From Bacteroidales bacterium (GTDB taxonomy: Bacteria > Bacteroidota > Bacteroidia > Bacteroidales > JAQXIO01), in contig JAQXIO010000026.1 of NCBI GenBank assembly GCA_029007825.1, positions 1-63,536 on the forward strand: DNA of 63,536 nucleotides, written 5' to 3'. Position 1 is the first letter of the stretch. Each line of letters opens with the position of its first letter. The notes under the pieces are model-generated. The model did not search any database and had not been told where the DNA came from. It worked only from the letters and a program-made list of their open reading frames with translations. The translations under genes were made by a program, and so were the position numbers. Shown here one piece after another: positions 1 to 7,241 of the stretch.

Positions 1-772
1 CTATTCTGTCCGGATCAAGGTAGTAGTCTTGCCCGTATTCCAATCCGATGAAGTAGTTCATATACATGAGGAACTCGGGGGTTGCACAGGCTCCGCTGAG
101 CATGCTCGATACTATAAATACCATGTTTATAAACCCGCCGCAGAATGATTTCAGGTTTGTGGGGGCTTTCGAATTGCCGCCGATGGATGCCGTGCCTCCG
201 ATGAGCCAGGGGTACATCGTGATGCTGGCGCAGTAGTTCGACAGGCTGGTTTCATCGTTTTTGTAGATGTAGTGGTTGTTCAGGAGGTCGAGGTATTTAT
301 CGGCCACTTCTTTTCCGAACATATCTTTGAGGCGGTCGGTGAGCATCCGGCGGTTGAGGCGGATAAAGTTGGATTTCGGAAGTTCTCCGATCAGGGTCGC
401 CATGTTTTTATTTTCGACATTGGCGTTGGAGTCGTATTTGCTTCCGGATGCCGCGTTTTTTGCGTCGCAGTAATCCATCAGGAATTTAAGTTTATCCCTG
501 ACTTCTCGGTCTTCTTCGTGCTTTTGCCGATAGAGCATATAGGATTTGGCAACGGCATAATATCTTTCGGCCATTAAAGCTATTTCTACCTGGTTTTGAA
601 TGTCTTCAACGGTGGTGCCTTCTTTTATACTGACTCTGCACAGGATATTGGTTATCACGTCTTCGGTAGCGAAACTTCCTACCGACAAAAATGCCTTTGC
701 TATTGCACTTTTGATTTTTTCAATGGAAAAAACCTCTTTTTTCCCGTCTCTTTTGATAATGAATAATTCCAT
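1..772 (-). CDS. nrdD: Anaerobic ribonucleoside-triphosphate reductase NrdD, N-terminal part (cut by window edge)
   Basis: The reading frame opens at an ATG at 772-770 and runs off position 1 without a stop, giving about 257 residues. The N-terminus (MELFIIKRDGKKEVFSIEKI) is an ATP-cone, the allosteric nucleotide-binding module of ribonucleotide reductases. Further in, a stretch with LNNHYIYKNDETSLSNYC, then GGTASIGGNSKAPTNLKSF, then ACATPEFLMYMNYF is typical of the class III glycyl-radical enzyme, which reduces NTPs to dNTPs without oxygen. The glycyl-radical C-terminus and the NrdG activase would lie before position 1. A cobalamin riboswitch lies upstream on the same strand, so expression is probably lowered when B12 is plentiful. 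Confidence 0.93.
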   Translation of the reverse strand, partial: MELFIIKRDGKKEVFSIEKIKSAIAKAFLSVGSFATEDVITNILCRVSIKEGTTVEDIQNQVEIALMAERYYAVAKSYMLYRQKHEEDREVRDKLKFLMDYCDAKNAASGSKYDSNANVENKNMATLIGELPKSNFIRLNRRMLTDRLKDMFGKEVADKYLDLLNNHYIYKNDETSLSNYCASITMYPWLIGGTASIGGNSKAPTNLKSFCGGFINMVFIVSSMLSGACATPEFLMYMNYFIGLEYGQDYYLDPDRI

Positions 773-913
773 AGTATACTTATTTGTTCATTGAGAATCT
801 CCGAAGGAGGAGCGCCGGAAAAGGGAGGGGAGGTCTGAGCTCTGAAGTGTTTTCTGAAAGTTTGTACACCTGAGGTTTGTCCTGCCGCTCTTCGCCCGAA
901 AGCCCGGATTTCA

Positions 914-1075
914 GCGATATGGCAGGTCTTCTGACTTGTTTCGGGTTTTGCGCCTTCCCAGCATTCCGGCCAGTGGCAAAAGAGTGCATTCCCATAAAGA
1001 AACTTACAGCTACGGGGATAGTTCCTGACTTTCACAGGATTCCCTTTTCATCCGGAATAACCGGAACCATATCGC
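914..1075 (-). promoter_or_regulatory. Cobalamin (B12) riboswitch upstream of nrdD
   Basis: Read on the minus strand, this segment has the adenosylcobalamin-riboswitch features: GGGAATCCTGTGAAAGTCAG, a CCCCGTAGCTGTAA segment, a GCCACTG box followed by GGGAAGGCGC, and a 3' AGTCAGAAGACCTGCC. The closing helix P1 is visible as GCGATATGG (1075-1067) pairing with CCATATCGC (922-914). The remaining 141 nt to the nrdD ATG would be the expression platform. B12 riboswitches are known to repress B12-independent isozymes, including ribonucleotide reductases, when a B12-dependent enzyme is present. Confidence 0.93.
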
Positions 1076-1077
1076 AA

Positions 1078-1085
1078 CAAAGGTA
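1078..1085 (-). promoter_or_regulatory. -7 box of the nrdD/riboswitch promoter
   Basis: The minus strand reads TACCTTTG, matching the Bacteroidota -7 consensus TAnnTTTG. Transcription would start about 5-8 bases downstream, at the 5' side of riboswitch helix P1 (1075), which supports both calls. I see no clear TTTG -33 box. Confidence 0.5.
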
Positions 1086-1482
1086 ATCTTTTCTTTTCTG
1101 AATATTCTCTGTTTTGAAAAACTTATTTTTCAACAATTTCGATAGGGTTTTCAGAAAATATTTCTAATATTCTGTTTATTAGTTTGTTGAAATTTTTATA
1201 TGCTTGAAAAGTTTTCAAAAATAAAAATTGTATTCCGTCTTTCGCGCTTGTCTGAGGCGATTTTTCTTTACTCCGATCGTTTGTGAATTTTTTTATATTT
1301 ATTCTTAATAAGTGGGATTTGTAGAAGAGCTTATTTGTATTATTAGAAAATGCCTGTTTATGCAGCCAGCCGGGACGAAATGGTTAAGAGACGGTTTTTC
1401 AAAGTAAACAGGGGGTTGCGCGTGGTGTGACTTAGATTCTATAATTTATTGATTTTTATAATATATTATCTCTGATAAAGCG

Positions 1483-1490
1483 TATATTTG
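1483..1490 (+). promoter_or_regulatory. -7 box ahead of the tail-sheath gene
   Basis: TATATTTG matches TAnnTTTG and lies 28 bases before the sheath ATG. The -33 region is only T-rich. Apart from this site and the nrdD promoter, the stretch 1086-1518 is AT-rich with no gene visible. Confidence 0.45.
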
Positions 1491-1518
1491 AGCCGTTCTA
1501 CCTTTTGTTAATAATTAA

Positions 1519-3015
1519 ATGAGAAAACCCATGGGTATAATGAAAACTCCCGGCGTTTATATCGTGGAGAAGAACGCATTTCCTGATGCCGTAGTCGAGG
1601 CAGAAACAGCTATTCCGGCTTTTATCGGCTACACCGAAAAGGCGACGGATGGAAAAATTTCGTTGCTGAACAGGCCTCGGAAGATTACTTCGATGACTGA
1701 GTTTCGGCTTTATTTCGGAGGTGCACCCAAGCCTAAATTCGATTTTGCGGCGGCTGCCGATTCTTCAGCGATTCTGTCTGATGGGAAGCGTTGTGCGCCG
1801 GGACGTATCGATAAGTATATATTTTATTATAGCCTGTTGCTTTTCTACGCCAACGGCGGCGGTCCTTGCTATATCGTATCGGTAGGAGATTATGCGACGG
1901 ATATCGAAAAAGAGAGATTGGAGCAGGGCCTTGTTCTGTTGGTTAAAGAGCCCGAACCTACGTTGGTGGTGGTACCCGAGGCGGTGCAGCTCGAAGCCGA
2001 TGAGTGTTATGCATTGCAGTCTGGGGTATTGCGGCATTGCGGATATGTGACGAAAAACCGTTTTGCCATACTGGATGTACACGGGGGATATAAAGGACGA
2101 AGGGATAGCGCCAGAGACGTTATCGAGCAGTTCAGAGAGAAGATAGGCCGTGATTTTCTTGATTTCGGAGCAGCTTATTATCCGTGGATTCACACATCTG
2201 TCATACAGGAGAATGAACTGAGCTTCGAAAATCTGGATATAGTGAATCTGCAGGTTTTGCTTAGAGATGAGTTGGCGTCAGCATCTTTGAACGATGATAA
2301 GAAAATGCAAATAGCTGCTTATATCGATGGTCTGAAAGAGGGTCTTCCGGATTCCGAACAGATTGTTTATCATAAAACGTTATTGCAGGTAAGCCGGTTG
2401 TACGGTGAGCTGATGAAGGAGATGTGTGCGGTATTGAATCTTCTTCCCGTATCGGCAGCTATGGCCGGAATTTATACAATGGTAGATAACACGAAGGGGG
2501 TATGGAAGGCTCCGGCTAATGTGGGGATTACAAGAGCGGTGTGTCCGTCGGTGGACATTTCGCATGAAGAGCAAGAGGGTCTGAATGTTCCGTTCAACGG
2601 AAAATCGGTAAATGCTATCCGTATGTTTCCCGGAGAGGGAATAAAAGTATGGGGTGCGCGCACATTGGACGGGAATTCATTAGATTGGAGGTATATCAAT
2701 GTGCGCCGCACAATGATTATGTTGCAGGAGTCTGTGAAGAATGCAGTGCGTGCGTATATTTTCGAACCGAACGATGCCAATACATGGATTTGCCTGAGAA
2801 GTATGATTTCTAATTTTCTGAACGGTATCTGGAAACGCGGAGGGTTGGCGGGGGCTGTGCCCGAAGATGCTTATAGTGTTCATGTGGGGCTGGGGGATAC
2901 TATGACGCCCGAGGATATTCTCGAAGGTGTTCTGCGTGTAACTGTATTGGTGGCCGTGGTTCGTCCTGCCGAGTTTATAGAGTTTACGATCGAACAAAAG
3001 GTGCAAAAGAGCTGA
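1519..3015 (+). CDS. Contractile tail sheath protein (phage tail/eCIS type), orphan
   Basis: This 498-residue protein has the N-terminal sheath signature MKTPGVYIVEKNAFPDAVVE followed by an AFIGYTEKA segment. Its C-terminal domain ends in VGLGDTMTPEDILEG and VRPAEFIEFTIEQKVQ, the conserved end of phage/eCIS sheaths that gives the handshake contacts between subunits. The length and both conserved ends suggest an intact gene. Sheath subunits polymerise around an inner tube and contract to drive it through a membrane. No tube, baseplate, spike or AAA+ ATPase gene is present here, and nrdD lies directly upstream, so the gene is separate from any full cluster. It is followed 74 bases later by a CIS tape-measure-like gene, probably in the same operon. 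Confidence 0.88.
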   Translation: MRKPMGIMKTPGVYIVEKNAFPDAVVEAETAIPAFIGYTEKATDGKISLLNRPRKITSMTEFRLYFGGAPKPKFDFAAAADSSAILSDGKRCAPGRIDKYIFYYSLLLFYANGGGPCYIVSVGDYATDIEKERLEQGLVLLVKEPEPTLVVVPEAVQLEADECYALQSGVLRHCGYVTKNRFAILDVHGGYKGRRDSARDVIEQFREKIGRDFLDFGAAYYPWIHTSVIQENELSFENLDIVNLQVLLRDELASASLNDDKKMQIAAYIDGLKEGLPDSEQIVYHKTLLQVSRLYGELMKEMCAVLNLLPVSAAMAGIYTMVDNTKGVWKAPANVGITRAVCPSVDISHEEQEGLNVPFNGKSVNAIRMFPGEGIKVWGARTLDGNSLDWRYINVRRTMIMLQESVKNAVRAYIFEPNDANTWICLRSMISNFLNGIWKRGGLAGAVPEDAYSVHVGLGDTMTPEDILEGVLRVTVLVAVVRPAEFIEFTIEQKVQKS

Positions 3016-3089
3016 CGACGGAGTATCCGGCCGGCAATTGAAATGTATATTACCGTATCTATTCACCCGATAATTAAAAAATAAGTATT

Positions 3090-3650
3090 ATGAATAACCA
3101 GAATCAAACTATGTCTCAGGGAGATTTTATTTTGGCAGATAATGCCGGAATCGTATTGCTTGCTCCTTATTTTCCCCGCTTGTTTTCAATGCTTTCCTTT
3201 TTAGACGAGGGCCATAGAAAATTAAGAGGTAAACCGGAACAGGCCAAAGCTTTTGCCGTTCTATATTATATTGTTGCGGGGCGTGATTGTATGGTTACGG
3301 AACATGAGGGGAATGCCGATGATAGGTATGGAGTGAATAAGTTGTTGACCGGAATGGAGATTTCCGAGCCTATACCCGAGTTGCCTGAAATTACAAAAGA
3401 GGAGAGGGAGGTCTGTGAATCTTTATTAAAAGGAGTATTAAGCAACTGGGATAAATTGAGAAATACTTCTATCGCGACTCTTCGCGAGGCTTTTCTTATG
3501 CGTCCGGGTAAAATTGATATTAAAGAGGATTTTATCCGTATTGTAATGGAGCAGAAGGCCTATGATTTACTTATCGAGAGTATTCCCTGGAATTTTCGTA
3601 TGATCAGGTTTCCCTGGATGGAAAAACATATCGAGGTCAGATGGAGATAA
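3090..3650 (+). CDS. Short protein resembling the C-terminal region of contractile-injection-system tape-measure proteins
   Basis: The 186 residues contain NAGIVLLAPYFPRLFSML near the N-terminus, a VNKLLTGMEISEPIP segment in the middle, LLKGVLSNWDKLRNTSIATL, and a C-terminal AYDLLIESIPWNFRMIRFPW. To my knowledge this order is the conserved end of the CIS_TMP family, whose usual members are several hundred to over a thousand residues long. Here only that end exists, and it starts with its own ATG and a short polar leader, so it reads as a standalone protein rather than a decayed remnant. It shares direction with the sheath gene 74 bases upstream. Whether it caps, regulates or assembles with the sheath is unknown. 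Confidence 0.72.
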   Translation: MNNQNQTMSQGDFILADNAGIVLLAPYFPRLFSMLSFLDEGHRKLRGKPEQAKAFAVLYYIVAGRDCMVTEHEGNADDRYGVNKLLTGMEISEPIPELPEITKEEREVCESLLKGVLSNWDKLRNTSIATLREAFLMRPGKIDIKEDFIRIVMEQKAYDLLIESIPWNFRMIRFPWMEKHIEVRWR

Positions 3651-3893
3651 GCCGGGCTATTTTGTTAGTGTAATTACATATCTATTCTTATCGCCGCCGT
3701 CCGATTGTCTGTTGCGGAATATATTTGCCTGTCGCTCCGGAAATTTATGTCTGTACGGATGTTGTAGAGACAGCCTTTATTGCTGCGTTTATATGCAGGT
3801 TTAGCAGTAAAACCGGTTCGGGATGGGTACGATGGTTGCTTGTGGTGCCTTTCTTTGCCGAGATCAGACCGGTGTAAGGGAAACGGACGGAGA

Positions 3894-4910
3894 TTATTTT
3901 TCTTTGGTTAAAGAGAGTGCGTCTGTTATTATTTGTTCGTGCGAGAGGTTTTTGAAGGGCGTTTCATCGAAATTCATCTTGTTTTCAAATACAGAATTCT
4001 TGAAATCGACGTTTTTAAAACCGGCATTTTTATAGCTTACGCTATTTTGTTGGGTATGCCAAAAATCGCAGTCTGCCAACAGGGCGTTTTCGAAAGTGGT
4101 TTTTCTTATCAGGGAGTTGTCGAATACAATTTTCCGGAAGTCGCATCCGGAGAAATCGACTTCGTCTATAAAGGCTTCTTCCATAAAGCAGGATTCGAAC
4201 ACGGATTTTTTGAAGGTGGATTTGATGAATTTCGTCTTTGAGAAATCGACGCCGGTAAAGGCGGCTTCTTCCAGATTGATGTATTCGAATACGCAATAGG
4301 AGAGGTCGGCTATAAGTTCTTTATATATTTGTTTTTCATTCGTAAACAGGACTTTCAGAATCGTTTGTATGACAATAGGGGGTTTTTTATTGATGCGCCA
4401 GTCCCTTCCTTTGACTTCATCGTGTATGGTGTCGGTGTTTTCACGTATGAAGGCGCAGAGGATGTCGTGAATAACACTGACGTAACCTTTTTGCGTGTCG
4501 TTGCCGTCGCTCGTTTCCATTGCGATCTGGTGCAGGGCATATATTCCGGACAGGATAGAGCTTACGTTTTCACTTCCCAGCAGGGTGGCGGCATCTTTGA
4601 ACCGGGTGTTGATCTGGGCTTTTTCGGCTATGTTGTTTTGCCGGGTTTGTTCCAGTACCCTCCTGTTATTGATCCATAGCCCTACGCCGACCAAGGCTCC
4701 GCCTAATACCGTAACGACCGACATTATATATTGCCCTACCGCAGACTGGCTGTCTCCGTACATGATCGTGTGCATATCGAAGCAGAACAGGGTAACTGCG
4801 AGTAAAATAAATCCTAAAACGGTAATCAGGAAGAGGTATTTATAATTGAAACGCTTGTTTTTATTGTTGCTTTTATCGATAAATAAAAATGTCTTTTTTT
4901 TCTTTTCCAT
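3894..4910 (-). CDS. Membrane-anchored pentapeptide-repeat protein
   Basis: The protein has 338 residues with a basic, Lys-rich start, then two hydrophobic segments at about residues 25-45 (YLFLITVLGFILLAVTLFCF) and 60-80 (YIMSVVTVLGGALVGVGLWI). A soluble linker follows. From about residue 195 there is a run of pentapeptide repeats (LEEAAFTGVDFSKTKF, then SGCDFRKIVF, then FENALLADCDF and later copies), expected to fold as a right-handed quadrilateral beta-helix facing the cytoplasm. Such helices act as interaction scaffolds or DNA mimics; nothing here settles which. It converges with the CIS pair and lies downstream of the Y-RNA array on the same strand. A TATCTTCG box at 4936-4929 may be its promoter. 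Confidence 0.8.
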   Translation of the reverse strand: MEKKKKTFLFIDKSNNKNKRFNYKYLFLITVLGFILLAVTLFCFDMHTIMYGDSQSAVGQYIMSVVTVLGGALVGVGLWINNRRVLEQTRQNNIAEKAQINTRFKDAATLLGSENVSSILSGIYALHQIAMETSDGNDTQKGYVSVIHDILCAFIRENTDTIHDEVKGRDWRINKKPPIVIQTILKVLFTNEKQIYKELIADLSYCVFEYINLEEAAFTGVDFSKTKFIKSTFKKSVFESCFMEEAFIDEVDFSGCDFRKIVFDNSLIRKTTFENALLADCDFWHTQQNSVSYKNAGFKNVDFKNSVFENKMNFDETPFKNLSHEQIITDALSLTKEK

Positions 4911-5048
4911 ATTTTTTTCGTCAGTAAACGAAGATAGGAAAATATCCTGAGATTCTCTCTTTTTCAGGTGCCCGAAAAGCCGTATTGCAGGTAGCCCCGG
5001 ACCGTTAATAGAGTAAGCGGCGTGTATTATAGGTAGTGTCTTTTATAT

Positions 5049-5077
5049 AACCCTCCGGAAAATTTTTCCGGAGGGTT
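5049..5077. terminator. Perfect hairpin ending the Y-RNA-like array
   Basis: AACCCTCCGGAAAA (5049-5062) pairs perfectly with TTTTCCGGAGGGTT (5064-5077), around a single base. It lies 8 bases beyond the last Y-RNA-like element, so it probably ends that transcript. Neither strand has a clear U-run after it, so intrinsic termination is likely but not textbook. Confidence 0.55.
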
Positions 5078-5084
5078 GGTTGGG

Positions 5085-5166
5085 GCAAAGCGACAAGCGT
5101 GCAGAGGTTGCAGGAGTTGAACCTGCCGAATGTACGACCGAAGTATCTCTGCACTACGGCATTTGC
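5085..5166 (-). ncRNA. YrlA/Y-RNA-like element C (minimal head)
   Basis: The transcript, read from 5166 down to 5085, folds as follows. The outer helix is GCAAA with UUUGC. An internal loop has UGCCGUAG on the 5' side and GCUUGUCGC on the 3' side. The inner helix is GUGCAGAG (5154-5147) with CUCUGCAC (5106-5099), perfect over 8 bp. Then come AUACUUCGG and a perfect T-arm, GCAGG-UUCAACU-CCUGC (5126-5110). There is no room for a normal D-arm plus anticodon arm. Helix sequences differ from elements A and B while loops are shared, so the structure is supported by compensatory changes. It would be the most reduced of the three Ro-binding RNAs. Confidence 0.75.
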
Positions 5167-5174
5167 TTTTTATG

Positions 5175-5304
5175 AAACGGAAGCGACAAGTGAAAAGGGA
5201 CGGGTTGCGCTTAACCGGATTCGAACCGGATCGTCTTATCGCCAGTAGGACGATTCTTCCCTATGAGACGTGCGAAGTATCCCTTTTTCCACGACATTCC
5301 GTTT
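5175..5304 (-). ncRNA. YrlA/Y-RNA-like element B (most tRNA-like head)
   Basis: Read from 5304 to 5175. The outer helix is AAACGGAA with UUCCGUUU. The internal loop has UGUCGUG on the 5' side and CUUGUCGC on the 3' side. The inner, acceptor-like helix is AAAAGGGA (5287-5280) with UCCCUUUU (5200-5193). The head then follows tRNA order: UA at the place of residues 8-9, a D-like stem CUUC/GAAG (5277-5274 with 5259-5256), one A, an anticodon-like stem AUCGUC/GACGAU with a 13-nt loop, and a T-arm CCGG-UUCGAAU-CCGG (5229-5215). Fourteen extra bases follow before the acceptor-like 3' strand. The 3' end continues past the tRNA part into the Ro-type stem, so it is not an ordinary tRNA gene. Confidence 0.78.
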
Positions 5305-5405
5305 GTTCTTTTGTGGTTTTCATCTGTCTTATTTTATTTGTTTCGTATTTGTTTTTTATTACCGTTTGAAGATGGTTCTGCGGTACCGTATCGTTTATAT
5401 ATATG

Positions 5406-5555
5406 AACAGAAAAACAAGGCGACGGGCGAAAAGAGTTTTTTATTAAGCTACATTCCTGCGAATGACGGGGCTTGAACCCGCAACAGTTGTCCAGACTTG
5501 CTTTACCTTATTTTCACCGAAGTATCTCTTATTCTACGGCACTTGTTTTTCTGTT
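5406..5555 (-). ncRNA. YrlA/Y-RNA-like element A (TROVE-proximal)
   Basis: Read from 5555 to 5406, about 150 nt and starting 76 bases after the TROVE stop. The outer helix is a perfect 14 bp, AACAGAAAAACAAG with CUUGUUUUUCUGUU. The internal loop has UGCCGUAG on the 5' side and CGUCGC on the 3' side. The inner helix is AAGAG/CUCUU (5530-5526 with 5436-5432). The head has AUA then CUU/AAG as a short D-like stem, an anticodon-like arm AGU-CUGGACA-ACU (5498-5486) with a 7-nt loop and U at the place of U33, and a T-arm GCGGG-UUCAAGC-CCCGU (5482-5466). An extra hairpin CAUUC-GCAG-GAAUG follows the T-arm. Confidence 0.78.
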
Positions 5556-5630
5556 TTTTTAATAATTTTTTCTCCGGCGGAGCAGGTGTGCACGCTATTT
5601 CCTGGGTGGTATACTGTAAATCCGATGGTT

Positions 5631-7202
5631 TTACGTGTATTCAAATGTCCTGTTGCCCGTTGTTTCCGGCGCTTTTCCGTTTTCACCGTATAGTTCGGTT
5701 TTGCAGATTTCACCGAGTGCGTCGTTTCCTTGTTTGACGGCTGCCAGGATATCGAATATTTTCTCCGACCATCCGGCTATCAGGAAAACATCGTCGCGGA
5801 TTATGTCGAGCGGTGTGTTTCCGTAACCGGAGAGGTCGAACAGATAGAGTTTGCTGTGCGGGGATGTGGTTTTGTATTTTTCCCATATTTCCTTCAGTTG
5901 TGTATCGCCGCGGTTGTTCCACATCTGGCAATCGGTAAAGAACATTATTTTGTCTATCTTTTTCCGCCATCTGAGCAGGTCTTTTACAACGAGATATGCG
6001 TTGGTTGCGTATCCTACCTTGTTGGCATGGCTGTAAAGCGTACCGACGCCGGAGAGTATGTTTCCGGAGGGTACATTTATGATTCTCCATATATCGCCGA
6101 AGATTCCTGTTATAATCTTGCTGCAACGTGCTTTCAGCAGCATAGCCAGCATAAGACCGATGTCGTAGGTCATTATTTTGCTTTTTGCAGATACCGGGCT
6201 GTACATGGATCCCGATACATCGCAGGCGATCAGGATGCTTGTGTCTTTTCCGAATCCTTCGATGTTTCCGGCCGCTGCCGTTGCTGCCTGTTCGAGTGCG
6301 TCGAGCATGTATCCGGTATAGCCGGATTTTACGGACTCTATCTCACGGTAGGAGGCCAGATAGCGGAAGGGCAGTTGCTTGGAACGGCTGATGGCATCGG
6401 GCGAGGCGAGCGTTTCCGCGACTTCCCAGATGTGCCGGTGGGAGACGTTTGCTTCGAGTATGTTGCGCAAATTGCGCAATAGCGCCATGTATCCTATTTT
6501 CCGGCTGTCGATGAGTTCTTCCCATTTTAGACGGATATTTGTTTCACGCTCTTCTTCCGATCCGGTGTTGTTTTGCCCGAGTGCCGAGAGTTCGGTTTCC
6601 CATGTGTAGGGTGTCGGGAGCGTATCGTTTGCAATTTTATCGAACAGTGCCTGCTGTTCGCCGTTTTTTGCTTTCGGGTGTGTCAGAAACAGGGCGTCGC
6701 GCAGTTTTATATCGGCATCGCGGTTGTATTTGGCGAACTGGTATTCGTCGAAGCGGTTAAAGGCACTTTGCAGTCCTGCCTGCAGTTGTTTCGACAAACG
6801 GTTCAGCTTTTTCGTTCCGGTTCGTGCCCCTGCTATCTGGTAATATGCCAGCAATTCGGTAATTTCATCGGCACGTTGTACGACGGATGCTACCATACGG
6901 CTTACGAGCGAATCACCATGGTGTATTTTTGCCAGTTCCACGCACAGTACCAACGGTATGCTGCGCATGTTCATCGTTTTACGGATGTAAACGGCCAGTC
7001 GTGCCACGAAGAGGGGATCGCATTCCGCTACCAGCGAACGGATGGTTTCGAGCCTTTCGCCGGCGGTTTCATAAAAGTTGTCGCTCAGCGTCGAGGTTAC
7101 GGCTGCGGTGTAGAGCCTCCATTCGGAAGAGAGACGGTAGGCCGCCGCTGCTTCGTGGTTTACCGTTCTTTTTCCGGATCTGATTATAAAATTGAATTTC
7201 AT
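5631..7202 (-). CDS. rsr: TROVE/vWA-domain protein, bacterial Ro60 (Rsr) homologue
   Basis: The protein has 523 residues. The N-terminal two-thirds (about 1-310) is a TROVE domain, the HEAT-repeat ring that binds Y RNAs and RNA 3' ends in Ro60; typical stretches are YTAAVTSTLSDNFYE and DPLFVARLAVYIRKTMNMRS. The C-terminal third (about 320-490) is a von Willebrand A domain with an intact MIDAS: D328-x-S330-x-S332 (CDVSGSMY) and D424 (FFTD). Ro proteins act in small-RNA quality control; in Deinococcus, Rsr with Y RNA joins PNPase. There is no signal peptide, so it should be cytoplasmic. Three Y-RNA-like elements follow on the same strand, and a WYL regulator is divergent upstream. Neither rtcB nor rtcA is present. 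Confidence 0.92.
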   Translation of the reverse strand: MKFNFIIRSGKRTVNHEAAAAYRLSSEWRLYTAAVTSTLSDNFYETAGERLETIRSLVAECDPLFVARLAVYIRKTMNMRSIPLVLCVELAKIHHGDSLVSRMVASVVQRADEITELLAYYQIAGARTGTKKLNRLSKQLQAGLQSAFNRFDEYQFAKYNRDADIKLRDALFLTHPKAKNGEQQALFDKIANDTLPTPYTWETELSALGQNNTGSEEERETNIRLKWEELIDSRKIGYMALLRNLRNILEANVSHRHIWEVAETLASPDAISRSKQLPFRYLASYREIESVKSGYTGYMLDALEQAATAAAGNIEGFGKDTSILIACDVSGSMYSPVSAKSKIMTYDIGLMLAMLLKARCSKIITGIFGDIWRIINVPSGNILSGVGTLYSHANKVGYATNAYLVVKDLLRWRKKIDKIMFFTDCQMWNNRGDTQLKEIWEKYKTTSPHSKLYLFDLSGYGNTPLDIIRDDVFLIAGWSEKIFDILAAVKQGNDALGEICKTELYGENGKAPETTGNRTFEYT

Positions 7203-7233
7203 AACGATGCTCTTTTTAATTTGTTTGACTTTG

Positions 7234-7241
7234 CAAAGATT
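7234..7241 (-). promoter_or_regulatory. Possible -7 box for the TROVE gene in the divergent intergenic region
   Basis: The minus strand reads AATCTTTG, one base from the TAnnTTTG consensus, 32 bases before the TROVE ATG. The 285-bp divergent region (7203-7487) also holds the 8-bp palindrome TTGCGCAA at 7264-7271, a possible but weak operator for the WYL protein. Confidence 0.35.

Noticed and set aside
700..1035. Minus-strand frames of 71 and 111 codons over the riboswitch
   Set aside because: They translate the riboswitch and its expression platform; the base pairing explains the sequence, not a protein.
5085..5555. Reading the three tRNA-like elements as decayed tRNA genes
   Set aside because: Compensatory helix changes, a shared non-tRNA internal loop and an outer stem continuing past the acceptor argue against decay. 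True tRNAs, such as tRNA-Arg at 57369-57440, look quite different.
5130..5737. Short plus-strand frames across the Y-RNA-like region
   Set aside because: They have no recognisable domains, overlap each other and the RNA helices, and oppose the direction of the array.
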